Shown here: positions 31,249 through 37,852 of the stretch, in pieces
How the letters are laid out: each line of letters starts with the position of its first letter
Numbering within the stretch: position 1 is the stretch's first letter
Assembly (NCBI GenBank): GCA_016303235.1
Contig: JAEDMB010000002.1
Span: 1-38,939 of the forward strand
Length of the DNA: 38,939 nucleotides
Direction: 5' to 3'
Source: Oscillospiraceae bacterium
GTDB lineage: Bacteria > Bacillota > Clostridia > Oscillospirales > Ruminococcaceae
Notes under the pieces: model-generated
Seen by the model: only the letters and a program-made list of their open reading frames with translations
Told to the model about the DNA's origin: nothing
Database searches by the model: none
Position numbers and translations under genes: made by a program

Positions 31249-31440
31249 ATGAAAAGACTTTACAGAAATTCACAGAATAAAATGCTCTGCGGAGTATGTT
31301 CCGGACTTGCAGAATATCTCAATTTAGATGCAACTGTAATCCGTGTTATATGGGCAATTTTATCCTGCTTCGGCGGATTGGGAATTGTTGCATATATCAT
31401 CTGTGCAGTAGTAATGCCTGACAAATTTGACACAAACTAA
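31249..31440 (+). CDS. PspC-domain small membrane protein
   Basis: 63-residue protein with the complete PspC domain: KRLYRNSQNKMLCGVCSGLA, EYLNLDATVIRVIW, then a membrane helix ending in VVMPDK. PspC proteins take part in phage-shock and LiaFSR-type cell envelope responses. ATG 31249 after AAAGGAGG. It is the last gene of the PadR module; a terminator starts 8 nt after the stop. Confidence 0.94.
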   Translation: MKRLYRNSQNKMLCGVCSGLAEYLNLDATVIRVIWAILSCFGGLGIVAYIICAVVMPDKFDTN

Positions 31441-31448
31441 AAAAAATC

Positions 31449-31477
31449 CGGACGGTCTCAGAACCGTCCGTTTTTTT
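31449..31477. terminator. Bidirectional terminator between pspC and the AsnC gene
   Basis: Perfect 8-bp stem CGGACGGT / ACCGTCCG (31449-31470) with a 6-nt loop, seven Ts on the right and six As on the left. It can stop both the rightward PadR operon and the leftward Lrp/AsnC gene that ends at 31476. Confidence 0.92.
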
Positions 31478-31910
31478 ATTCAATATGTATTTCTCTGTGG
31501 GAAACGGGTGTTGAAAAAACAATCTGTGTTGAAGTATTTCCGTAATGCTGGAGCTGACCTATAAATGAATCAAGTTCCTGAGTGCTTGGAAATGCTACTT
31601 TTATAAGCATTGAATAACTTCCCGTAACGCAATTACATTCCAGAACGTTCGGACACTGGTTTATAAACGGATAAAATTCACTTTTCTGACTTGCCTTTAT
31701 TTCAAGGCTTATGAATGCCGTTATATGGTATCCTAATTTCTGGTGGTCAAGAACAGTATTGTAGCCTTTTATAATTCCCTGTTTTTCAAGCTTGTCGATT
31801 CTTGAAGAAACTGCCGGTGCTGAAAGGAATACTTTTGAGGCAAGAGCCTTTAAAGGTGTTCTGGCATTCACCTGCAGGAAATTTATAAGCATAGCATCAA
31901 TTTTATCCAT
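31476..31910 (-). CDS. Lrp/AsnC-family transcriptional regulator
   Basis: 144-residue regulator: N-terminal helix-turn-helix (about 1-60; NARTPLKALASKVFLSAPAV) and a C-terminal RAM ligand-binding domain (about 65-142; CNCVTGSYSMLIKVAFPSTQ). Such proteins respond to amino acids or related metabolites. ATG 31910 after GGGAGG. It is monocistronic and its target is not obvious. The stop lies at the edge of the bidirectional terminator. Confidence 0.94.
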   Translation of the reverse strand: MDKIDAMLINFLQVNARTPLKALASKVFLSAPAVSSRIDKLEKQGIIKGYNTVLDHQKLGYHITAFISLEIKASQKSEFYPFINQCPNVLECNCVTGSYSMLIKVAFPSTQELDSFIGQLQHYGNTSTQIVFSTPVSHREIHIE

Positions 31911-31931
31911 AAAAAAACCTCCCTGAAAAAA

Positions 31932-32005
31932 AGACAGACGTTGCCCGTAATTAAACGAACAACGCCTCTTTGCGTATATTTAGACTGTAATAATATATTA
32001 TCACA
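31932..32005 (-). promoter_or_regulatory. Control region of the Lrp/AsnC gene: palindrome and leader hairpin
   Basis: The upstream region carries an A/T-rich palindrome TGTNATAATATATTATNACA (31986-32005), 9 of 10 base pairs matched, which suits a dimeric Lrp-type protein. Nearer the gene, CGTTG (about 31939-31943) and CAACG pair around an inner CGT-AATTAA-ACG. I cannot place the -35 and -10 with confidence. Autoregulation is inferred, as is usual in the family. Confidence 0.4.
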
Positions 32006-32060
32006 TAAATATGTATATTTTATGAATAATTTATGAACAATCTGTTAAAACTTTACTTTC

Positions 32061-32513
32061 TTATTTTTTTGGAGTCGGAAACTTAGCTTTTACAGCTCTT
32101 ATTGACTGTAAATTTTTATTATAGCTTGCCTCAGTTTCATCGAGCATTTTTGTGATTGAAATAATTGCAGTTTTCTGAATATTCTGAGAAGTCTGCTGAG
32201 CCTTTTTAATCATCTCAACAGCTTTTTTTCTTGCCTCCTCGACAATAGCCTCTTTTGAAACAATTTTTGATGCTCTTTCCTCAGCTTTCTGAATTATTGA
32301 TTCAGCCTCTTTTTTAGCATCATCAAGAATTTTCTTTGATTCAAGCTCAACTCTTTTTGCCTCTTTGAGTTCCTGAGGAAGATTCATTCTTGCATCGCTT
32401 ATAAGTTCACGGAGGCGGTCACTGTCCACCATTTTTTTATGTGAGACAAACGGAACTGTTGCAGATTTTTCAACAAGCTCTTCAATTTCCTCAAGAATTT
32501 CTTCAATATTCAT
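32061..32513 (-). CDS. Coiled-coil protein resembling ATP synthase b/E stalk subunits, function unknown
   Basis: 150-residue, highly helical, Glu/Lys/Ala-rich protein with a predicted coiled coil over about residues 45-110 (AKRVELESKKILDDAKKEAE, SIIQKAEERASKIV). It has no membrane segment. Stalk-like similarity comes from composition, so homology to ATP synthase is doubtful. Similar genes follow coaD in some Clostridia (recalled, not checked). Its start overlaps the 3' end of coaD by 11 nt, so it is translationally coupled to coaD, and AAAGGAGAA within coaD supplies the ribosome binding site. Confidence 0.8.
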   Translation of the reverse strand: MNIEEILEEIEELVEKSATVPFVSHKKMVDSDRLRELISDARMNLPQELKEAKRVELESKKILDDAKKEAESIIQKAEERASKIVSKEAIVEEARKKAVEMIKKAQQTSQNIQKTAIISITKMLDETEASYNKNLQSIRAVKAKFPTPKK

Positions 32514-33009
32514 AATTCTTATTCTCCTTTACCAGTCTTTTTTTTATATCTTCCAGTATGCAGTCAGGTACAAAATGACTTATATCACCGCCGAAATATG
32601 CAATCTGTTTTACAAGGCTTGAACTCAGATACATATTTTCGGATTGTGTTGTAAGAAATACTGTTTCCGCACCGCCGTAGAGCTTTTTATTTGCAAGAGC
32701 CATCTGAAATTCATATTCAAAATCGCTTACGGCACGCAGACCTTTTACAATTGCAACAGCACCTATATTTCTGACATAATCAGCAAGAAGTCCGTCAAGT
32801 ATATCTATAACTACATTTTCAAGCCCATGCGTTGCAGTTTCAGCGAGAAACATTCTTTCAGTAGGTGTAAAGCTTGCCTGAGCTTTTCCTGCATTTTTGG
32901 AAATAAGCACTACAACCTTGTCAAAAAGCTTTGAGGCTCTTGTAATAATATCGAGATGACCAAGTGTTATAGGGTCAAAGCTCCCCGGACAGACAGCGAT
33001 TCTTCTCAT
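32503..33009 (-). CDS. coaD: Phosphopantetheine adenylyltransferase CoaD
   Basis: 168-residue enzyme that joins ATP and 4'-phosphopantetheine to give dephospho-CoA, the penultimate step of coenzyme A synthesis. It has the nucleotidyltransferase signature PGSFDPITLGHLDI (with T/HxGH) and SSSLVKQIA near residue 128. ATG 33009 overlaps the rsmD stop (ATGA), the usual rsmD-coaD arrangement. Confidence 0.98.
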   Translation of the reverse strand: MRRIAVCPGSFDPITLGHLDIITRASKLFDKVVVLISKNAGKAQASFTPTERMFLAETATHGLENVVIDILDGLLADYVRNIGAVAIVKGLRAVSDFEYEFQMALANKKLYGGAETVFLTTQSENMYLSSSLVKQIAYFGGDISHFVPDCILEDIKKRLVKENKNYEY

Positions 33010-33563
33010 AGTTCTTCTTCCTCCGCTGATTCCTTATAAAGTATGCTTATACTTATTTTTCCGTATCTGTATGTTTTTTTCAGCTTAAGTTCATCGGGAA
33101 TAATATCAATCTGTGAATCTGATTCATATTCACAGATAACAAATCCGCCGTCATTAAGTTTTGCGGAAACATAGGGGAGTATATTATTTATATGATTATA
33201 TCTGTATGGGGGGTCAAGGATTATAATATCAAATTTTCTGCTGATATGCTTTATATAGTCGTAGCTGTCACGGTTTACGACATCGGCATATTTTTCAAGG
33301 TCAGTACTTCTCAGATTATTATTTACACATCTGAGAGCCTTCTGCGAATTATCTACAAAAACAGCTCTCTTTGCACCTCTGCTGAGTGCCTCGATACCCA
33401 TCTGACCGCTTCCCGCAAAGAGGTCGAGAACATAAGCACCCTCAATATCAAACTGTATTGCTGAAAAAACAGCCTCTTTAACCTTATCAGTAGTAGGACG
33501 TACGTCCAGACCTTCGGGAGCAGTTAATTTTCTGCCCCTTGCCGAACCTGTAATTACTCTCAT
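33006..33563 (-). CDS. rsmD: 16S rRNA (guanine(966)-N2)-methyltransferase RsmD
   Basis: 185-residue SAM-dependent methyltransferase acting on 16S rRNA in 30S particles. It starts MRVITGSARGRKLTAPEGLD and has VRPTTDKVKEAVFS, the SAM motif LDLFAGSGQMGIEALSRGA and the catalytic DPPY. ATG 33563 is preceded by TTAGGTGA. It is the first gene of rsmD-coaD-coiled-coil; the gap from uvrC is 93 nt of A/T-rich sequence, and I see no clear terminator there. Confidence 0.97.
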   Translation of the reverse strand: MRVITGSARGRKLTAPEGLDVRPTTDKVKEAVFSAIQFDIEGAYVLDLFAGSGQMGIEALSRGAKRAVFVDNSQKALRCVNNNLRSTDLEKYADVVNRDSYDYIKHISRKFDIIILDPPYRYNHINNILPYVSAKLNDGGFVICEYESDSQIDIIPDELKLKKTYRYGKISISILYKESAEEEEL

Positions 33564-33656
33564 AAAAAAATCACCTAATCTAATTATATATTATTTTTTC
33601 TAAGATGTCTATATATTTTGAAAAAAATATTTTTTTGTCGAAAAATACAATATAAA

Positions 33657-35465
33657 TTAATGTAGCATATTATAAAGTTCCCTTGCGGTTTCAAGGCTTA
33701 TTCCGCCGGCTTTTGCAAGCTCATTAATATCAGCATTGCAGAGATTTTCTTTAGTCTTGAAATGCATCATAATTTTTGATGCTTTTTTATCGCCTATTCC
33801 CTTTATATTTGTAAGTTCAGATTTATATGATGACTTATTATGCTTTCTGTGCATATAGTCAACGGAAAATCTGTGTACTTCGTCCTGAATCTGCGTTATA
33901 AGATTAAATGCTGATTTAAAGCCGGATACCTGTATTTCTCTGCCACCCGTTGCTATTGCACGTGTTCTGTGCCTGCTGTCCTTGACCATTCCATAAAGGG
34001 GAATATCAAGATTAAATTCTTTTATAATCGGTTCAACGGCATTTACATGACCTTTTCCGCCGTCAAGAAGTATCAAATCGGGACAGCGTGAAAAATATTC
34101 ATCGGAATCATTTCCGATTTTTGAAAGCCTTCTTCTCAGAACTTCCTGCATACTTGCGTAATCGTTCTGACCGGTTACTTCCTTTATGCTGAATCGCTTA
34201 TAAGCCTTTTTAAAAGGCTTGCCGTCCTTGAATACGACCATTCCCGCAACCATAGATGCCGATGAAAGATTTGAAATGTCATAAGCCTCTATGTAACATG
34301 GCGGTTTTGAAAGCCCGAGTATTTTGGCAAGCTCCTCAAGAGCGATTACTTCTCTGCCTGTCCGTGAATCATTTACGGCAATATATTCAGCACTGTTATT
34401 TTTTGCAAGCCTTAATAATTCCTTAAGCCGTCCCTTTTCAGCAGTTGCAATTTTAACCCTGTGTCCGCACTGTGCAGAGAGCATTTCCTCTATAAGCTGA
34501 TAATCTTCGGGAATATCTTCCGTTATCAATGCCCTTGGAATATCATTTTTTCCGTGATAGAACTGCTTTATAAAATCTCCTGTTATATTATCACCGCCGT
34601 AAGGAACTGTAAACACTGATTTATCAGAAAGTCTGCCGGAACGGTACATTAAAACGGATATGCAGATATTGTCATAATTTGAAACTATGCCTATAATATC
34701 AGCATTATTTACTCCCTTGCTGATAATTTTCTGCTTTTCAGAAGCCTTTTTGATTGCAATAATTCTGTCACGGATTATTCCGGCTTTTTCAAATTCGCAT
34801 TTTTCGGAATATTCAAGCATTTCCTTTTCAAGCTTTTCTATTGAAAGTGAATTTCCGTTTTTGATATATTCAACAGCCTGATTTATAATATTATTATAAT
34901 CTTCCTTATTTATATTTCCCATGCATACTCCCATGCATTTTTTTATATGATAATTCAGACATGGTCTGCCTTTACGGAAATCACGTGGAAATTTTTTATT
35001 GCATGTCGGAAGCATAAATACTTTGTTTACTTCATTCACTGTCTCACGGGTAACAAATCCACTCATATAAGGGCCTAAATATTTGCCGTCACCGGAAATA
35101 TGCTTTTCATCAGTAATTCTCGGATAATCTTCTTCTGATATTTTTATATAGTGATAGCCCTTGTCATCTTTCAGAAGTATATTATATTTGGGATTATTCT
35201 GCTTTATCAGGCTACATTCAAGAATCAGTGCCTCATATTCGGAATCAGTGACAATAAAATCATAGTCATATACCTGTGATACCATTTTTGCAGTTTTGGG
35301 GTTATGGTTAGGATTTTCTCTGAAATAGCTTGAAACACGGTTTTTAAGGTTTTTTGCCTTTCCGATATATATTATATTTCCGCTTTTGTCTTTCATCAGA
35401 TAGACGCCCGGAGAAGATGTTAAACCTGATGTCTTTTCACGGAGATATTCAAATCTGTTATTCAA
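33657..35465 (-). CDS. uvrC: Excinuclease ABC subunit C
   Basis: Nuclease that makes both incisions in nucleotide excision repair, with UvrA and UvrB. Domains in order: GIY-YIG nuclease (SSPGVYLMKDKSGNIIYIGK), a UvrB-binding UVR motif (about 200-235, EKCEFEKAGIIRDRIIAI), the RNase H-like endonuclease (IEAYDISNLSSASMVAGMVV) and a C-terminal helix-hairpin-helix (LTNIKGIGDKKASKIM). The start is uncertain: two TTG codons exist. TTG 35465 lies 6 nt from AGGTGA, whereas TTG 35471 touches it, so I choose 35465 (602 residues). Confidence 0.96.
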   Translation of the reverse strand: MNNRFEYLREKTSGLTSSPGVYLMKDKSGNIIYIGKAKNLKNRVSSYFRENPNHNPKTAKMVSQVYDYDFIVTDSEYEALILECSLIKQNNPKYNILLKDDKGYHYIKISEEDYPRITDEKHISGDGKYLGPYMSGFVTRETVNEVNKVFMLPTCNKKFPRDFRKGRPCLNYHIKKCMGVCMGNINKEDYNNIINQAVEYIKNGNSLSIEKLEKEMLEYSEKCEFEKAGIIRDRIIAIKKASEKQKIISKGVNNADIIGIVSNYDNICISVLMYRSGRLSDKSVFTVPYGGDNITGDFIKQFYHGKNDIPRALITEDIPEDYQLIEEMLSAQCGHRVKIATAEKGRLKELLRLAKNNSAEYIAVNDSRTGREVIALEELAKILGLSKPPCYIEAYDISNLSSASMVAGMVVFKDGKPFKKAYKRFSIKEVTGQNDYASMQEVLRRRLSKIGNDSDEYFSRCPDLILLDGGKGHVNAVEPIIKEFNLDIPLYGMVKDSRHRTRAIATGGREIQVSGFKSAFNLITQIQDEVHRFSVDYMHRKHNKSSYKSELTNIKGIGDKKASKIMMHFKTKENLCNADINELAKAGGISLETARELYNMLH

Positions 35466-35493
35466 AAGCAATCACCTACTCATTTTTTATATT

Positions 35494-35522
35494 ATTATAT
35501 CATTTCTGCACCTATGTGTCAA
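35494..35522 (-). promoter_or_regulatory. Promoter of uvrC
   Basis: On the minus strand, TTGACA (35522-35517), a 17-bp spacer and TATAAT (35499-35494), perfect consensus with extended -10 TG. It starts transcription about 20 nt before the TTG start codon. I see no LexA box over it. Confidence 0.88.
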
Positions 35523-35524
35523 AC

Positions 35525-35554
35525 AAAAAAGCGGACTGTCCGCAGACCGTCCGC
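35525..35554 (-). terminator. Terminator of the purine/membrane-protein genes
   Basis: 10-bp stem with one mismatch: on the minus strand GCGGACGGTC pairs with GACAGTCCGC around a TGCG loop (35554-35531), followed by TTTTTTG. It separates this operon from the uvrC promoter immediately downstream. Confidence 0.88.
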
Positions 35555-35563
35555 ATTAAAAAA

Positions 35564-36184
35564 TCATTCTTCAAAGAATGTACTTTTATATTTTGCAACC
35601 CTTGCCTTATCACCGTAACAGTCTATTTCTATTCTTTCCTGTTTGATGAAAAATATAACCGATGCAAATAATACAACGTATGCAACTGCATTTGTAAGGA
35701 TACTGAAATAAATTCTTATTCCGAAAATATTTCCCATCATTCCGAAAAACATTATCCCGACTGCAATTGTAACCATAACTTCAAGGCATGTTCTTTTAGG
35801 TTCAAGAAGAAGAAATGAAAAGCATATCACCGCTGAAAAAAGCGAATGAATTATTGCAAGCGGAAGTGAATAAGGCTTGTAAAATGAAATCTGATATGAA
35901 TTGAGTTCAAGAATCATCATAATAAGTTCAGCTATTATATACACGCAGTAACCGACTTTCATAGACATTCTTGCCCGAACGGTTCTGAAAAAATATACTG
36001 CCGATACAAGATTTAAAATAAATCCTGTTCCCTCGAAAGCATATGCTGTTGCCTCAATCGATTTTACGACAACGCCGATAGAACCGAATGCATAATAATA
36101 TATAAAGCATACTATTGCAAACAGTATAAAGGCTATATTTCCGAAAAGTGCAAAATAAAAGCATTTCAGCAAATTTTTACGCAT
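35564..36184 (-). CDS. Uncharacterised integral membrane protein
   Basis: 206-residue protein with about six hydrophobic helices (around 10-35, 45-67, 76-97, 107-128, 134-155 and 157-180) and a short charged cytoplasmic tail. I recognise no domain and no catalytic or binding motif. It lies 2 nt after the purD stop, with no independent promoter or strong ribosome binding site, so it depends on purD for expression. The link to purine synthesis is positional only; it might be an unrelated passenger. Confidence 0.8.
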   Translation of the reverse strand: MRKNLLKCFYFALFGNIAFILFAIVCFIYYYAFGSIGVVVKSIEATAYAFEGTGFILNLVSAVYFFRTVRARMSMKVGYCVYIIAELIMMILELNSYQISFYKPYSLPLAIIHSLFSAVICFSFLLLEPKRTCLEVMVTIAVGIMFFGMMGNIFGIRIYFSILTNAVAYVVLFASVIFFIKQERIEIDCYGDKARVAKYKSTFFEE

Positions 36185-36186
36185 AA

Positions 36187-37473
36187 TTAATTAAGAGCCT
36201 TTAAAGCTTTCTGTCCGATGTCTTTTCTGTAATGGGCATTTTCAAAGCTTATCTGTGATACTCCCTTGTATGCGGTATCAAGTGCAGACTGCAAATCTTC
36301 TCCCCTTGCGGTAACTCCGAGTACACGACCGCCGTTAGTAAGAAATTTTCCGTCATCGGAAAGCTTAGTTCCTGCATGGTATACAAAGCAGTTATCAGTC
36401 TGACCTTTTTCGTCAAGACCGGATATTTCAAGACCTTTCGGATAGCTTAAGGGATAGCCACCGCTTGCCATTACTACGCATGCACAAGCTCCGGAATGCC
36501 ATTTTATATCAATTTTATCAAGATTGTGATTATATACAGCCTCAAAGATTTCGTACAAATCAGCATCAAGCATAGGCAGTACAACCTGTGTTTCGGGGTC
36601 ACCGAAACGGCAGTTATATTCAATAACTTTAGGTCCCTTAGGAGTAAGCATAAGTCCGAAATACAGACAGCCTTCAAAAGTTCTGCCCTCAGCATTCATA
36701 GCTTTCATAGTAGGAATGAATATTTTTTCCATACATTCCTTTGCAACTTCTTCAGTATAGTAAGGATTCGGGGAAACCGTACCCATACCGCCTGTATTAA
36801 GTCCCTCGTCATTGTCGTATGCTCTTTTGTGGTCCATTGATGAAATCATCGGAATTACAGTTCTTCCGTCTGTGAATGAAAGCACGGAAACTTCAGGGCC
36901 TGTAAGAAATTCCTCAATAACTATTCTTGCACTGCTGTTTCCGAATTTCAACTCGTCAATCATTTCGTGTACAGCCTGTACAGCCTCTTCTTCATTCTGA
37001 GCAATAATTACACCCTTTCCGAGTGCAAGACCGTCAGCTTTTATTACAGCGGGATAACTGTTCTGTTCCTTAAGATATGCAATAGCCTTTTCGCTCTCGG
37101 TAAAAACTTCATAGAAAGCAGTCGGGATATTGTATTTCTTCATAAGTTCCTTTGAAAATACCTTTGAACCCTCAATTATAGCTGCATCTTTCTTAGGGCC
37201 GAACGTCATAAAGCCTTCGGACTGTAATGCGTCAACCATTCCAAGCACAAGCGGGTCATCGGGAGCTACTACAACCATATCGGGATTAAGTCTCTTTGCA
37301 AGCTTAACTACTCCCTCAATATCTGTTGCACTTACATTAAAGCACTCCGCATATCTGGATATACCGCCGTTTCCGGGGGTACAGTATATTTTTCCGACAT
37401 GAGTGCTTTCAGCAAGTTTCATGATTATAGCATGCTCACGACCGCCTCCGCCGACTACAAGTATATTTTTCAC
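36187..37473 (-). CDS. purD: Phosphoribosylamine--glycine ligase PurD
   Basis: 428-residue ATP-grasp enzyme that makes GAR from phosphoribosylamine and glycine, the second step of de novo purine synthesis. It has MKNILVVGGGGREHAI at the N-terminus, the ATP-grasp segment ADGLALGKGVIIA and the metal-binding YNCRFGDPETQVVLP. The start is GTG 37473 after AAAGGAGG. It lies downstream of the 83-residue protein (19-nt gap) and of purH, all on the minus strand. Confidence 0.98.
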   Translation of the reverse strand: MKNILVVGGGGREHAIIMKLAESTHVGKIYCTPGNGGISRYAECFNVSATDIEGVVKLAKRLNPDMVVVAPDDPLVLGMVDALQSEGFMTFGPKKDAAIIEGSKVFSKELMKKYNIPTAFYEVFTESEKAIAYLKEQNSYPAVIKADGLALGKGVIIAQNEEEAVQAVHEMIDELKFGNSSARIVIEEFLTGPEVSVLSFTDGRTVIPMISSMDHKRAYDNDEGLNTGGMGTVSPNPYYTEEVAKECMEKIFIPTMKAMNAEGRTFEGCLYFGLMLTPKGPKVIEYNCRFGDPETQVVLPMLDADLYEIFEAVYNHNLDKIDIKWHSGACACVVMASGGYPLSYPKGLEISGLDEKGQTDNCFVYHAGTKLSDDGKFLTNGGRVLGVTARGEDLQSALDTAYKGVSQISFENAHYRKDIGQKALKALN

Positions 37474-37492
37474 GACAAATTACCTCCTTTTT

Positions 37493-37744
37493 TCAAAACC
37501 AGCGTTTTTTCATATCTTTTAAAAATTCTTCTGTCACAGGATAACCACTGTAATCTCCGATAACACTGTCTATACAGCAATATGGACATAATGCAGTATC
37601 ATTATCATCAATCCAGAAATTAACTTGAAAAGGTCTGAAAATCCTTCCGCAATAAAAACAACCGCAATAGTAACTTTTTTCAATATGCTCTCTGTTATGG
37701 ATACTATAAGCATGAGCTTCAATAATATCTGTATCATTATACAT
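37493..37744 (-). CDS. Small four-cysteine protein, probable zinc-binding, unknown function
   Basis: 83-residue protein with CGCFYC (about 27-32) and CPYCCIDSVIGDYSG (about 53-67), a probable metal knuckle pair, and the C-terminal TEEFLKDMKKRWF. I recall a widespread bacterial family of small cytoplasmic proteins with this same layout (ICGCFYC, then LCPYC-IDSVIG), without known function; not checked. ATG 37744 after GGTGAT. It lies between purH and purD on the same strand. Zinc binding is inferred from the cysteines. Confidence 0.85.
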   Translation of the reverse strand: MYNDTDIIEAHAYSIHNREHIEKSYYCGCFYCGRIFRPFQVNFWIDDNDTALCPYCCIDSVIGDYSGYPVTEEFLKDMKKRWF

Positions 37745-37787
37745 AAAATCACCGCAGTTATGACACTGTAAACAAAAAGTTTTTGGT

Positions 37788-37837
37788 CAAGCTTTTTTCA
37801 AAAAGCTTGCAGGGGGTGCAGGGGGACAGAGTCCCCC
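37788..37837. repeat. Structured intergenic repeat-like element after purH
   Basis: Three adjoining elements: a perfect palindrome CAAGCTTTTT-TC-AAAAAGCTTG (37788-37809), a tandem duplication of the 9-mer TGCAGGGGG (37808-37816 and 37817-37825), and a perfect 7-bp hairpin GGGGGAC-AGA-GTCCCCC (37821-37837). It lies 15 nt after the purH stop. It is far more GC-rich than its surroundings and resembles dispersed intergenic repeats I recall from Ruminococcaceae genomes (not checked). It may also act as terminator of purH. Confidence 0.6.
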
Positions 37838-37852
37838 GCAAAACATAAAATA

